Notes: generated from the letters alone by a model not told the origin. A stretch of DNA of 64,000 nucleotides from Bradyrhizobium sp. JYMT SZCCT0180 (GCF_018130165.1 NZ_JAFCLZ010000008.1:241232-305231), one strand, 5' to 3'. Shown: positions 36,388-45,544, numbered from the stretch's first letter. Program-made: numbers and translations.

Positions 36388-38511
36388 ATGACCAGCAACC
36401 GTTCCGAAGAACAGCACAAGATGCGTATCGGGTTTCGTACCTCGATCGTTACGCTGTTCGTGGCTGTGGTGCTGTTTGTCGGATTGACGCTGGTCTATCT
36501 CAGCTTCAGCCGCGTTTCGCGGATCACGCAAACGGCGGCGAGCACCTTCATCGACAAGGTGGCGCAGCTCGGCGCCGACCGGATCGATTCGAAATTTCGC
36601 AACGTGCGCGACAGCCTCGAAATTCTCGCAGGCCTGCCGTCGATTCAATCGGCCGAAATCGAGGACAATTCGCGGCTCTATGGCCTGATGGCCTCGATGC
36701 TGCGCAACAACCCCCAGATTTTCAATCTCTATGTCGGCTATGAGGACGGCTCGTTCCTGGAAATGGACGTGATCGATCGCGCCAAGCCGGCCTTCCGTGC
36801 CAGCCTCGGCGTGGACGAGGATGCCGCTTTCCGGGTGGTGATCATTTCCCGCACCGGCGCAGCGTCGTCGTCGCCTGTCACATTGTTCCTTTCGGAGAAC
36901 CTGATCCAGGTAGCGGAGATCAAGGCACCGACCAGCTACGACCCGCGCCAGCGTCCCTGGTATGTCGAGGCATTCAAGGACGAGAAAACGCTGCTCACCG
37001 GGCCGTATGTGTTCTTTGCGACCGGACAGCCCGGCTACACGTTACGGACGGTGTTGAAGGAAGGCCGGCGTGGCGTGGTGGCGGCCGATCTCCTGCTCAA
37101 TCGCCTCGAGGCGATGCTGGGCGAACAGGGGCTCGGCAATTCCGGGCTTGCCTTTCTGTTCAACGATTCCGATCGGATCGTCGGCCATCCCGAGATGAGC
37201 CGGCTGATGGACGAAATTCCGGAACGCGGCGACGAACTGCCCTGGATGAATGCCATCAAGCTGCCCGGTCTCATGCAAGCGGTCGGGGCGTGGCGAAAGG
37301 GCGGCGCTTCCCAGCAGTTCTTTGCGGACGACGCCGGGCGCAGCTATGTCGCTGCCTTCCACGGCGTCGAGACGGCGGGCAATGCCAATATCAAGCTCGC
37401 GGTGATCGCGCCGCTCGACGAGTTCTTTGCGCAGATCATCTCGGAACGCAGGGGCTTGTTTTTGCTGGCGCTCGGATTTGTGCTCGGCATGCTGCCGCTC
37501 GCCATCTGGCTCGGCTCCATGCTCGCGCGGTCGCTGCGAAACCTCGCGCAACAGACCGACGACATCCAGCACTTTCGGCTCACGGATCGCCCGAGACTTC
37601 GATCGGTCATCGACGAGATCAACGAACTCGGCCGCTCGGTATACACGATGCGAACGGCGGTCCGCAATTTTTCGAGCTTCGTACCGCGGCCGATCGTGCG
37701 GCAACTCATCGAGTCCGGAGCGTCGATCGAACTCGGCGGCACGCGGCGGGAAGTCACCGTGCTCTTCACCGACGTCGCCGATTTCACCGCCAAGACGGAA
37801 AAGGCCGATCCCTCCGACGTCATGATCTTCACCTCACGCTATTTCGCAGCGCTATCGGAGACGATCATGAAACATCACGGCACCATCGACAAATTCATCG
37901 GCGATGCCGTGATGGCGTTCTGGAATGCGCCCGATGACGATCCCGATCACGTCGTTCACGGCTGTGAGGCGGTGCTGGCCTGCCTCAGGCGCAACAGCGA
38001 ATTGAACGAACAGTTCCGCGAAGTCGGCTGGCCGGCCTATGGCACCCGCTTCGGCCTGCATGCCGGCGATGCCGTGGTCGGCAATGTCGGCTCTTCCGAC
38101 CGCATGAACTACACGGCGCTCGGCGCGAACATCAATCTGGCTGCCCGCCTCGAAGGGCTCAACAAGAATTACGGCACGCGAGTGCTGGTGAGCGTCGCGG
38201 TGAAGGAGCGCGTCGAAGGGCGTTTCAGCTTCCGCAGCGTCGACGAGATCAGGCCGAAGGGATTCGCGGAAGCCGTGCGGATCTTTGAACTGCGTGGCGA
38301 GACGGACGGAGCTTCAGAGCATGCCTTCTGCCAGCGCTGGGAAATCGTCTACGCTGCGATCCGGAAGGAGCAGCCGGCCGCAGCGCTGGTATGGGTCACC
38401 GATTTTCTCGCTTTGTATCCCGGCGACGGCGTTGCGCGCTACCATGCCGAGCAGCTTCGTGCCGGGCTGCAGGGGATGCGTCTAGCAACGCCGGCCGGAG
38501 CGATCAAATGA
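36388..38511 (+). CDS. Membrane-bound sensor adenylate/guanylate cyclase (class III)
   Basis: 707 residues from ATG 36388 with GGAGG 7 bases upstream. An N-terminal helix (about 13-36), a large periplasmic dCache/PAS-like sensor (about 40-355, with RPWYVEAFKD), a second helix (about 360-380), a HAMP-like linker, then the class III catalytic domain: VTVLFTDVADFTAKTE and DKFIGDAVMAFWNAP carry the two metal-binding Asp. The adenine-selecting Asp position reads ALGANINLAARLE (Ala), so nucleotide preference may differ. Its stop overlaps the start of a periplasmic binding-protein gene. Confidence 0.88.
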   Translation: MTSNRSEEQHKMRIGFRTSIVTLFVAVVLFVGLTLVYLSFSRVSRITQTAASTFIDKVAQLGADRIDSKFRNVRDSLEILAGLPSIQSAEIEDNSRLYGLMASMLRNNPQIFNLYVGYEDGSFLEMDVIDRAKPAFRASLGVDEDAAFRVVIISRTGAASSSPVTLFLSENLIQVAEIKAPTSYDPRQRPWYVEAFKDEKTLLTGPYVFFATGQPGYTLRTVLKEGRRGVVAADLLLNRLEAMLGEQGLGNSGLAFLFNDSDRIVGHPEMSRLMDEIPERGDELPWMNAIKLPGLMQAVGAWRKGGASQQFFADDAGRSYVAAFHGVETAGNANIKLAVIAPLDEFFAQIISERRGLFLLALGFVLGMLPLAIWLGSMLARSLRNLAQQTDDIQHFRLTDRPRLRSVIDEINELGRSVYTMRTAVRNFSSFVPRPIVRQLIESGASIELGGTRREVTVLFTDVADFTAKTEKADPSDVMIFTSRYFAALSETIMKHHGTIDKFIGDAVMAFWNAPDDDPDHVVHGCEAVLACLRRNSELNEQFREVGWPAYGTRFGLHAGDAVVGNVGSSDRMNYTALGANINLAARLEGLNKNYGTRVLVSVAVKERVEGRFSFRSVDEIRPKGFAEAVRIFELRGETDGASEHAFCQRWEIVYAAIRKEQPAAALVWVTDFLALYPGDGVARYHAEQLRAGLQGMRLATPAGAIK

Positions 38512-39515
38512 GGCGCATACTGGGCCAGGTAAACAGGCGTCAGGTCCTGGCCGGTGGGCTGGCGGCAGGCGCCTGCCTTGCGGCGCCGGCGATTGTGCAG
38601 GCGCGGACGCGAGTCCGGCTCGGGTATCTGCATGTTGTCGCCGTCGATGGCCAGATATTTACCGGTCTCGACCGCGGTTCGTTCGACAAGCAGGGCATCG
38701 ATTTCGAACTGGTCGAACGCAACACCGGGCCTGAAGTGTTCGAGGCCATGGCGCGCGGCGAGGTGGATGTGCTGTCGGCCGGCGGGGTGATCTCGAACTA
38801 TCTGGCGCTCGGCGCCGGCCGTGCATTCCTGATCAACGACATCGAAGTAGCCACGGCACAGCTATGGGTGCGGCCCGACCTCGGCGTCCGCACGTTCGCT
38901 GATCTCCGGGGCAAACCCATTGCGACGACCACCAGGACGACCGCTCACATCTTTCTCGATCGCGCGTTGCGCGCCAACAGCATCGACATTTCCGAGGTCG
39001 AGGTTCGCAACAGCAGCATGTCGGCGGCAGTAGCTGCGTTCATTTCCGGCGAGGTCCCGGCGGTTGCGCTCTGGGTGCCTTTCAACATCACGGTTCGCGA
39101 GAAAGTGCCCGGCGCCGTCAAACTGGTGGATGCGTCGGCATTTTATCCGCAATCGGCTGTCGTTGGCGGCTGGGTCGCGCGCCATGATTACTATGGCAAC
39201 AACAGGGATGTGCTTCGCGGGATCATTCGCGGCTGGGCGGACGCCAACGACTATATCCTGCGCAACAGCGCCGCTGCGGCGCAGGCTTTGCAGAAGAACC
39301 ACTACCGCCATGCGACGGTTGCCGACATTACCGAAGCGCTCCGGGCGCAAAAGATGTTTTCGTCGCGGGAGTGGAAACGGCTCTATTCCGACGGCACGGT
39401 CGTCAAATGGCTTCAGCAGGTCAGCGACTTCTTCATGGCCGGCGCCGGTGTTACGAATGCGAAACCGGCCACGGATTATTTCGATCCCAGCCTCTATCTT
39501 GCGGAAATTCAGTGA
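38508..39515 (+). CDS. Periplasmic substrate-binding protein (NMT1/SsuA-like), coupled to cyclase
   Basis: 335 residues. The start overlaps the cyclase stop (ATGA 38508-38511). A Tat-like signal peptide begins NRRQVLAGGLAAGACLAAPA. VRLGYLHVVAVDGQIFTGLD and GEVDVLSAGGVISNYLALGAG match the aliphatic sulfonate/nitrate/taurine-binding family. No permease or ATPase follows. Coupled translation with a sensor cyclase suggests that it delivers ligand to the cyclase sensor domain instead of feeding a transporter; this is inference. A sulfonate-type ligand would fit the sulfatase context. Confidence 0.85.
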   Translation: MRRILGQVNRRQVLAGGLAAGACLAAPAIVQARTRVRLGYLHVVAVDGQIFTGLDRGSFDKQGIDFELVERNTGPEVFEAMARGEVDVLSAGGVISNYLALGAGRAFLINDIEVATAQLWVRPDLGVRTFADLRGKPIATTTRTTAHIFLDRALRANSIDISEVEVRNSSMSAAVAAFISGEVPAVALWVPFNITVREKVPGAVKLVDASAFYPQSAVVGGWVARHDYYGNNRDVLRGIIRGWADANDYILRNSAAAAQALQKNHYRHATVADITEALRAQKMFSSREWKRLYSDGTVVKWLQQVSDFFMAGAGVTNAKPATDYFDPSLYLAEIQ

Positions 39516-39607
39516 GGGGGCGCCGCGACACCGGCAGTTCGTCCAGGCCTTGGTATTTCGCGACGCGGGATAGCCATGCCTCTGCTGCAGAGCTGTCGCC
39601 ATCTTAA

Positions 39608-39636
39608 TTGACACGGTCAATACCTGCACGCTATCC
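39608..39636 (+). promoter_or_regulatory. Candidate promoter/operator before the MFS gene
   Basis: TTGACA (39608-39613) is a consensus -35; 17 bases later CTATCC could be a weak -10. TTGAC-ACG-GTCAA (39608-39620) is also a palindrome and might bind a repressor. It lies 33-61 bp before the GTG start. Confidence 0.35.
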
Positions 39637-39668
39637 AAGCTCTAGCAAAGAACAAGAAACAGGGCAGG

Positions 39669-40958
39669 GTGGAACGCGATGAATCGCGACGGCGAGTCTT
39701 GAGCGATTTCGCGCGGCCTTCCGCGCTCGCTCCGTTCCGGATCCGGAATTATCGTTTCCAGTGGCCCGCCGATCTGCTCACCTCGTGGGCGTTCGAGATG
39801 GAGATGATCATCCTCGGCTGGTACGTGCTGGTCGAGACCGGTTCGGTGCTGCTGCTCACCGTGTTCGCTTCCCTTGGTTATATCGGCACATTGGTCGCGC
39901 CGATGTTCGGCGTCGTCGGCGACCGCATCGGCCACCGCGATCTCCTGGCCATGATGCGCGCGTGCTACGCGGTGCTGGCGAGCGTGCTGATGACGCTGGC
40001 GCTGTCAGGCCATCTCAGTCCACTCTTTGTTTTTATCGTCGCGGCGCTGATGGGGGTCGTCCGTCCGTCGGACCTCGGCGTGCGCGGCGCGCTGGTCGCG
40101 ACCATCATGCCGCGCGATCAATTGATCGGCGCGATCAGCATCTCCCGAACCACGATGGATACCGCGCGCATTGCCGGCGCACTGAGCGGCGCCGGTTTGT
40201 TCGCCGCGCTCGGGATGGGATCTGCCTATATGGCGATCGTCTGTCTCTATCTCGTCGCGACCGTGCTGACGCTGTGCGTGGTGGCACCGGCCAAGCCGCA
40301 TCCGGCCGGCGATACCGAAGGCGAGGCGCTGCGGCCCTCGCCGTTCCGCGACCTGATGGAGGGCGTGGCCTATTGCTGGACCACACCGCGCATGCGCGCT
40401 GCGCTGTGGGTCGCGTTCCTCGCCAACCTCACGGCCTATCCGCTGACCAACGGATTGCTGCCCTACGTCGCCAAGGCGATCTACGGCACCAACCAGACCG
40501 GGCTCGGCTATCTCTCGGCAAGCTTCGCCATCGGCTCGCTGGCGGGCTCGATCGTGCTGAGCCTGATCCACGGCATAAGGGTGGCGCGGCTCATGATTGC
40601 CTCGACCGTATTGTGGTACGCGACGCTGCTGCTGTTCGTGCAGATGCAGACGGTGCCGACCGCGATCGTCTGCCTTGTCATCGCCGGTTTCTCGCAGAGC
40701 CTCGCGATGATCTCGATCGCCGTCATCCTGATGCGCACGGCAGCCGAGAATTTCCGCGGCCGGGTGATGGGCGTCCGCATGATGGTGATCTATGGCTTGC
40801 CGTTCGGCCTTCTGGCCGCAGGCAGCTTGATCGACGAGATCGGCTTCGCCGCGACGGGAACGCTGTACGCGGCGGTCGGTCTCGCCTTGATGCTGGCGAT
40901 CATGCTGCACTGGCGCGCCGATTTGTGGCCGGTGCATGCCCCGGCCAATGCGCGATAG
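39669..40958 (+). CDS. MFS transporter (MFS_3/enterobactin-exporter-like)
   Basis: 429 residues from GTG 39669. Twelve membrane helices; the loop 2-3 motif appears as GVVGDRIGHRDLL. LGVRGALVATIMPRDQLIGAIS and ENFRGRVMGVRMMVIYGLPF fit the MFS_3 group of drug/siderophore exporters. Substrate unknown. It stands alone and is convergent with a Bug-type gene. Confidence 0.85.
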   Translation: MERDESRRRVLSDFARPSALAPFRIRNYRFQWPADLLTSWAFEMEMIILGWYVLVETGSVLLLTVFASLGYIGTLVAPMFGVVGDRIGHRDLLAMMRACYAVLASVLMTLALSGHLSPLFVFIVAALMGVVRPSDLGVRGALVATIMPRDQLIGAISISRTTMDTARIAGALSGAGLFAALGMGSAYMAIVCLYLVATVLTLCVVAPAKPHPAGDTEGEALRPSPFRDLMEGVAYCWTTPRMRAALWVAFLANLTAYPLTNGLLPYVAKAIYGTNQTGLGYLSASFAIGSLAGSIVLSLIHGIRVARLMIASTVLWYATLLLFVQMQTVPTAIVCLVIAGFSQSLAMISIAVILMRTAAENFRGRVMGVRMMVIYGLPFGLLAAGSLIDEIGFAATGTLYAAVGLALMLAIMLHWRADLWPVHAPANAR

Positions 40959-40977
40959 GCGTCGCGTTGGCGGCGCC

Positions 40978-41955
40978 TCACTGCATCTTGATGTTGGCTT
41001 CCTTGAGCACCGGCGCCCACTTGGCGGCCTCCGCGCGCATGAATGCGTCGAATTCCTGCGGTGAGTTTCCGACCGGCGTCGCGCCCATCTTTTCCAGCGC
41101 GGTCAGGACCGCCGGGTCCTTGAGAGCGGCCTTGAGATCGGTGTTGATCCTGGTCACCAGTTCCGGCGCCATGCCTGCGGGTCCGAGAAAGCCCCACCAC
41201 ACCGACGCGTCGTAGCCGGGCAAGCCGGACTCCGCGACCGTCGGGACATCCGGCAGCGCCTTGGCGCGCTGCGCCGTCGTCACTGCAAGTGCGCGCACCG
41301 TGGAGCCCTCGAGCTGGCCGACGACCTCCGGCAATGGATTGACGCTGATCGGAATCTCGCCTGATATTACGGCGGTGAGGGCGGGCGCACCGCCCTTGTA
41401 GGGAATCGCCAGGATCTTCACCTTGGCCATGTAGTTGAGCAGTTCGCCGGCAAGGTGCGCCGACGTGCCGTTGCCGGACATGCCATAGGACAGGGCGTCA
41501 GGCTTCTCGCGGGCGATCGTCAGCAACTCCCCGAGATTCTTCACGGGGCTGTTCCTGGAGACGACGATGGCAAGCGGCGACGCGGCGATCTCGCTGATCG
41601 CGGTGAAATCCTTGAAAGTGTCGTACGGCAGCTTTGGATAGAAGAACTGATTGAGCGGATGGCCGCTGGCAACCAGGATCAGGGTGTAGCCGTCGGGGGC
41701 GGATTGGGTCAGTGCCTGCGAAGCGATGGTGCCGCCGGCGCCGGGCCGGTTTTCGATCACGGGCTGCTGGCCCCAGATCTTCGACAGCGACTGGCCGACC
41801 GTGCGCGCGAGGACATCGACCGCGCCGCCGGCGGCATAGGGCACCAGGATGCGCACTGGTTTGCTTGGGAAACCTTCGGCGTTGGCCTGCGTACCGGCCA
41901 GCGAGAATAGCGCCGCGGCCAGAACGGAACGGAAGAGTTTGCGTGACATCAGCAT
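40978..41955 (-). CDS. Bug/TctC-type tripartite tricarboxylate transporter binding protein
   Basis: 325 residues with signal peptide (cut near GTQANA). Family motifs: KPVRILVPYAAGGAVDVLAR, GQQPVIENRPGAGGTIASQAL, and VPTVAESGLPGYDASVWWGF. These periplasmic proteins bind carboxylates, often aromatic acids such as terephthalate. No TctA/TctB membrane genes are nearby. It lies on the minus strand before an amino-acid-type binding protein and near the aromatic-acid cluster. Confidence 0.9.
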   Translation of the reverse strand: MLMSRKLFRSVLAAALFSLAGTQANAEGFPSKPVRILVPYAAGGAVDVLARTVGQSLSKIWGQQPVIENRPGAGGTIASQALTQSAPDGYTLILVASGHPLNQFFYPKLPYDTFKDFTAISEIAASPLAIVVSRNSPVKNLGELLTIAREKPDALSYGMSGNGTSAHLAGELLNYMAKVKILAIPYKGGAPALTAVISGEIPISVNPLPEVVGQLEGSTVRALAVTTAQRAKALPDVPTVAESGLPGYDASVWWGFLGPAGMAPELVTRINTDLKAALKDPAVLTALEKMGATPVGNSPQEFDAFMRAEAAKWAPVLKEANIKMQ

Positions 41956-42009
41956 GGCAGGAAATCCTTCTTGTCCGGATCGATGGTTGGAAGTGGGCGG
42001 CGTACGCCG

Positions 42010-42810
42010 CTAATTCTGGGTTTCCGGCGTAACCGCGCCGCGCAGCCCCGCGCGCGCAATCGCTGCCTTGACCAGGCCTTCCGATTTCGCGGCTTCGGTG
42101 AACTGCCGGATGAACGCCATCCCGCCGTCGCGTCCTTTGGGGACGCCGACTGCGAAACGCTCGACGCCCCAGCGGCCGTCGAGCACTTTTGACCCCGGCA
42201 GCTTCTCCGACATCTCAAACAGGGAGGCCTTGTTGGTGGCATAGGCGTGGAGGGTGCTGGCGGTCAGCATCTCGATCGCCGCATCGAAATTTGCCGCGCG
42301 CACGATCTCGGCCTTCTTCAGGTCGCGCGTAAGGGTGGCGTCCGAGGAGCTTCCAGTCGTGACGCCGACGCGCATGCCCGCTGCATCCACCTCGGCCAGC
42401 GCTGTGAGCGCCGAGCCCTTCGGCACGAGATAGCCGAGCTCGACTTCAAAAACGGGCGGGCCGAAATCCATTTCCTTCGCCCGCGCGGGCGTCGCATTGG
42501 TGAGGGCGATATCAGCCTTGCCTGATTTGACCGCCTCAAGGACCTCGGCATTCCTGGAAAAAACGACGGGCTCAAAGGGCACGCCGAGCCGGCTCGCGAG
42601 TTCCTTGCCGAGATCGTAGCCGACGCCCTTTGGTCCGCCCGACGTCGGATCCGGCAGGATCGAGGTCGGCGTTCCCGTGTACAGCGCCACCCGCAGCGCA
42701 CCGCTCGGCGCGAGGGTCTGCCGAATCTCGGCGTCGCCCGCCATGGCGCCACCGGCAAAGAGCGCGGCAACCGCCAGAACCGCAACAATGACTTGGCGCC
42801 ATCCAGCCAT
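42010..42810 (-). CDS. Amino-acid-type ABC transporter binding protein (SBP_bac_3)
   Basis: 266 residues with signal peptide (cut near GGAMA). GALRVALYTGTPTS, GVGYDLGKELASRLGVPFEP, VLEAVKSGKADIALTNATP and GSSSDATLTRDL are typical of family 3 solute-binding proteins for polar amino acids or opines. No permease or ATPase follows. Divergent from a tetR gene, with a palindromic operator between them. It probably belongs to the same regulon. Confidence 0.87.
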   Translation of the reverse strand: MAGWRQVIVAVLAVAALFAGGAMAGDAEIRQTLAPSGALRVALYTGTPTSILPDPTSGGPKGVGYDLGKELASRLGVPFEPVVFSRNAEVLEAVKSGKADIALTNATPARAKEMDFGPPVFEVELGYLVPKGSALTALAEVDAAGMRVGVTTGSSSDATLTRDLKKAEIVRAANFDAAIEMLTASTLHAYATNKASLFEMSEKLPGSKVLDGRWGVERFAVGVPKGRDGGMAFIRQFTEAAKSEGLVKAAIARAGLRGAVTPETQN

Positions 42811-42891
42811 ACCGCTCTCCCGTGACTTCCGCTCCAGTCGCGCCGGCGCCGGGTTTTTCCGGTGCCATCGATATATTTGTTGACTGGGCCT

Positions 42892-42914
42892 GATAATTTG
42901 TACATCTGTACAAA
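42892..42914. promoter_or_regulatory. Promoter and TetR-type operator
   Basis: TTTGTACA-TC-TGTACAAA (42897-42914) is a perfect 8-2-8 inverted repeat in the 128-bp divergent gap. GATAAT at 42892-42897 could be the -10 of the tetR gene, overlapping the operator. This is the expected arrangement for autorepression and control of both directions. Confidence 0.65.
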
Positions 42915-42938
42915 AGAAAAAGCGGAAAGCAAACCCTC

Positions 42939-43652
42939 ATGACGCGCAATCCCAATATGCGGGAAGCCATCCTCAGCGCGGCCGAGAGCCTGTTCTCGAC
43001 CCGGGGCTTCAACGCGGTTTCGATCCGCGACATCGCGCTGGAGGCGGGCGCCAACCCCGGTAGCGTCACCTATCATTTCAAGAGCAAGGACGGCCTGCTG
43101 CTCGAAATCTACAAGCGGCATTGCGGTCCCATGAACAAGCGCCGCATCGAGCTGTTGGTGGCGGCGCGACGCGTGCGCGACGTGCAGGACCGGCTGGAGG
43201 CGATCGTGCGCGCCTATGTGCAGCCGGCGTTTTCGTCGAGCAGCGATCTGGCTGGCGGCGGCGCGCGGTTCACGCGGCTGCGTGCGGTGATGTCTGCCGA
43301 GGGCAACGCCGTGGTCGGGCGCATCATTGCGGAGATCTTCGACGACACCACCAACGCCTTCATCGAAGCGATCGAGCAGAGCCTGCCGCATCTGCCGCGC
43401 AAGACGCTGGTCTGGCGCTCCCAGTTCCTGCTTGGCGCGCTCTATTACACCCTGGTCAATCCGGAGCGGGTGACGCGGTTGTCGCGCGGCGAGGCCGATG
43501 GCGCCGACATGGCCGAGGCGATCGAGCAACTGGTTTCCGCCACCGTCGCCTCGCTGCAGGCGCCCGACATCAACGCCCAGGTGGCCGCGGAACCCGTTGC
43601 GAAAGCCGGCGCCAGGAAAGCCCCGGCCGGTTCGCGCTCACGCATCCCATGA
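42939..43652 (+). CDS. TetR-family transcriptional regulator
   Basis: 237 residues. N-terminal HTH: AILSAAESLFSTRGFNAVSI, RDIALEAGANPGSVTYHFKS, KDGLLLEIYKRH. The C-terminal ligand domain has the length usual for this group; the last 30 residues are Ala/Lys-rich. It starts the plus-strand run that continues with the LigI-like gene 4 bp after its stop, and is divergent from an ABC binding-protein gene, so it likely controls the aromatic cluster. Confidence 0.9.
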   Translation: MTRNPNMREAILSAAESLFSTRGFNAVSIRDIALEAGANPGSVTYHFKSKDGLLLEIYKRHCGPMNKRRIELLVAARRVRDVQDRLEAIVRAYVQPAFSSSSDLAGGGARFTRLRAVMSAEGNAVVGRIIAEIFDDTTNAFIEAIEQSLPHLPRKTLVWRSQFLLGALYYTLVNPERVTRLSRGEADGADMAEAIEQLVSATVASLQAPDINAQVAAEPVAKAGARKAPAGSRSRIP

Positions 43653-43656
43653 GAGC

Positions 43657-44529
43657 ATGATGTCGAAGCCAACGATTCCCGGCCCGGATCGCGATACGCG
43701 GACGCCGAAATTCCGCCTGCCGCCGCTGGCGTGCGATGCGCATACCCATATCTTCGGCCCGGGCGATAAGTATCCGTATGCGCCGGGGCGGCCGTACACG
43801 CCGCCGGATGCCCCGCTGGAGGATTTCAGGGCGCTGCACAGGAAGATCGGCATCGGCCGGGCCGTCATCGTCAATGCCAGCGTGCACGGCACCGATAACC
43901 GCGTTGCGCTCGATGCCATCGCTGTCAGCAACGGGACCTTTCGCGCCGTCGCCAACATCGACGATACCATCACTGAGCGCGGCCTTCAGGAGCTTCACGA
44001 CGGCGGTTTCCGCGGCTGCCGCTTTAATTTCGTGCGCCATCTCGGCGGCGTGCCCGATATGGCGGTGTTCCACAAAATCGTCGCGATGGTGGCGCCGCTC
44101 GGCTGGCACATCGACCTGCATTTCGATGCGATCGATCTGCCCGAATACGCCGACCTGCTGGCAAAACTGCCGGTGCGCTACACCATCGATCACATGGGGC
44201 GCGTGAAGGCCGCCGACGGTCTCGACCAGTTGCCGTTCCGGACCCTGATCGAGCTGATGCAGCGTGACGAGAAATGTTGGGTCAAGGTGTGCGGCTGCGA
44301 GCGGGTATCCTCCAGCGGTCCGCCGTTCCACGACGCGGTGCCGTTCGCGCGCCGTATCATCGAGACCGCGCCGGATCGCGTGATCTGGGGAACCGACTGG
44401 CCGCATCCCAACGTCAAGGCGATGCCGAACGACGGCGATCTGGTCGACCTCATTCCACTGTTCGCGCCGGAGCCCGAGCTACAGCAGAAAATATTGGTCG
44501 ACAATCCCGCGCGGCTGTTTGAGTTCTGA
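43657..44529 (+). CDS. ligI: 2-pyrone-4,6-dicarboxylate lactonase-like amidohydrolase (LigI-like)
   Basis: 290 residues (two adjacent ATG codons at 43657 and 43660). Amidohydrolase TIM barrel: CDAHTHIFGPGDKYPY, GIGRAVIVNASVHGTDN, GWHIDLHFDA, YTIDHMGRVKA and RVIWGTDWPHPN match LigI, which opens 2-pyrone-4,6-dicarboxylate (PDC) to 4-oxalomesaconate. The two enzymes that follow that product in the protocatechuate 4,5-cleavage pathway are coded downstream (45673 and 46395), which supports the call. Confidence 0.78.
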   Translation: MMSKPTIPGPDRDTRTPKFRLPPLACDAHTHIFGPGDKYPYAPGRPYTPPDAPLEDFRALHRKIGIGRAVIVNASVHGTDNRVALDAIAVSNGTFRAVANIDDTITERGLQELHDGGFRGCRFNFVRHLGGVPDMAVFHKIVAMVAPLGWHIDLHFDAIDLPEYADLLAKLPVRYTIDHMGRVKAADGLDQLPFRTLIELMQRDEKCWVKVCGCERVSSSGPPFHDAVPFARRIIETAPDRVIWGTDWPHPNVKAMPNDGDLVDLIPLFAPEPELQQKILVDNPARLFEF

Positions 44530-44539
44530 TGGATCGACG

Positions 44540-45544
44540 ATGACGGTCAAGCCCGAGGGTTTTAGGTCGAACGGCCGCTGCACATCGATCGCAGGCGCAT
44601 TTGTGTTGGCAGTATCGCTGCTGATGCCGCAGATCGCCTGCGCCCAGAACTATCCAAACCGGCCGGTGCGGCTGATCCTCCCGTTCGGTCCGGGCGGGGT
44701 TGCCGACGTCACTGCGCGGATCGTCACGGAGAAGCTTGGTGAAAAGCTCGGGCAGCGCTTCATCATCGAGAACATGCCGGGCGCCGGCGGTATCACCGCC
44801 GCGCGCGCCGTGCTGTCGTCGCCTCCCGACGGCTATACGCTGGCGCTGCTGAGCAACGGCACCGCGATCTCGGTATCCCTGTTCAAGAACCTTCGCTTCA
44901 ATCCGGTCACGGATTTCGTTCCGGTCTCGAGCATGGGTTATTTCGACTTCATCCTCGTCACCCAGGCCGGCTCGCCGTACCAGACATTGGCGGACCTGAT
45001 CAAGGCGGCCAGGGAAAAACCCGGCGCGCTCAATGTCGGCACCATCAATGTCGGCTCGACGCAAAACCTTTCGGCGCAATTGTTCAAATCCACTGCCGGC
45101 GTCGATGTCACAATCGTGCCGTTCCGCAGCTCGCCCGATGTCCTGATCGCGCTGCTGCGCGGCGACATCCAGATGGGAATCGAGAATTACACGGCGGTGC
45201 AGTCGCACATATCAGATAAGGCAGTGACGGCGGTGTCGACTTCGGGTTCGGTCCGCACGCCGTTCCTGCCTGACGTTCCGACGGTCAAGGAAGCCGGCGG
45301 CGGCGATTTCGAGGCGCGGTCCTGGAACGCCATTTTTGCACCCAAGGGCACGCCGCCGGAGGTGATCAAGACGCTCAATGCGGCGCTCCGCGAGGTGCTC
45401 GACACGCCCGACTTGAAGAAGCGCGCGCTCGAGCTCGGTATCGAGGCCAAGGCCTCCACGCCGGAGGAAATCGCGCAGCGGCTGAAGGACGATATCGAGA
45501 AATGGGCTAGAGTGATCGAGCGGGCGGGCATCGAGAAGCAGTAA
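44540..45544 (+). CDS. Bug/TctC-type tripartite tricarboxylate transporter binding protein
   Basis: 334 residues from ATG 44540, 10 bases after the LigI-like stop. Signal peptide cut near QIACA. NYPNRPVRLILPFGPGGVAD, GQRFIIENMPGAGGITAARA and PFLPDVPTVKEAGGGDFEA identify the family. Placed inside the aromatic-acid cluster, it probably binds a (pyrone) dicarboxylate or phthalate-type acid for uptake. No TctAB genes are present in the window. Confidence 0.9.
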   Translation: MTVKPEGFRSNGRCTSIAGAFVLAVSLLMPQIACAQNYPNRPVRLILPFGPGGVADVTARIVTEKLGEKLGQRFIIENMPGAGGITAARAVLSSPPDGYTLALLSNGTAISVSLFKNLRFNPVTDFVPVSSMGYFDFILVTQAGSPYQTLADLIKAAREKPGALNVGTINVGSTQNLSAQLFKSTAGVDVTIVPFRSSPDVLIALLRGDIQMGIENYTAVQSHISDKAVTAVSTSGSVRTPFLPDVPTVKEAGGGDFEARSWNAIFAPKGTPPEVIKTLNAALREVLDTPDLKKRALELGIEAKASTPEEIAQRLKDDIEKWARVIERAGIEKQ

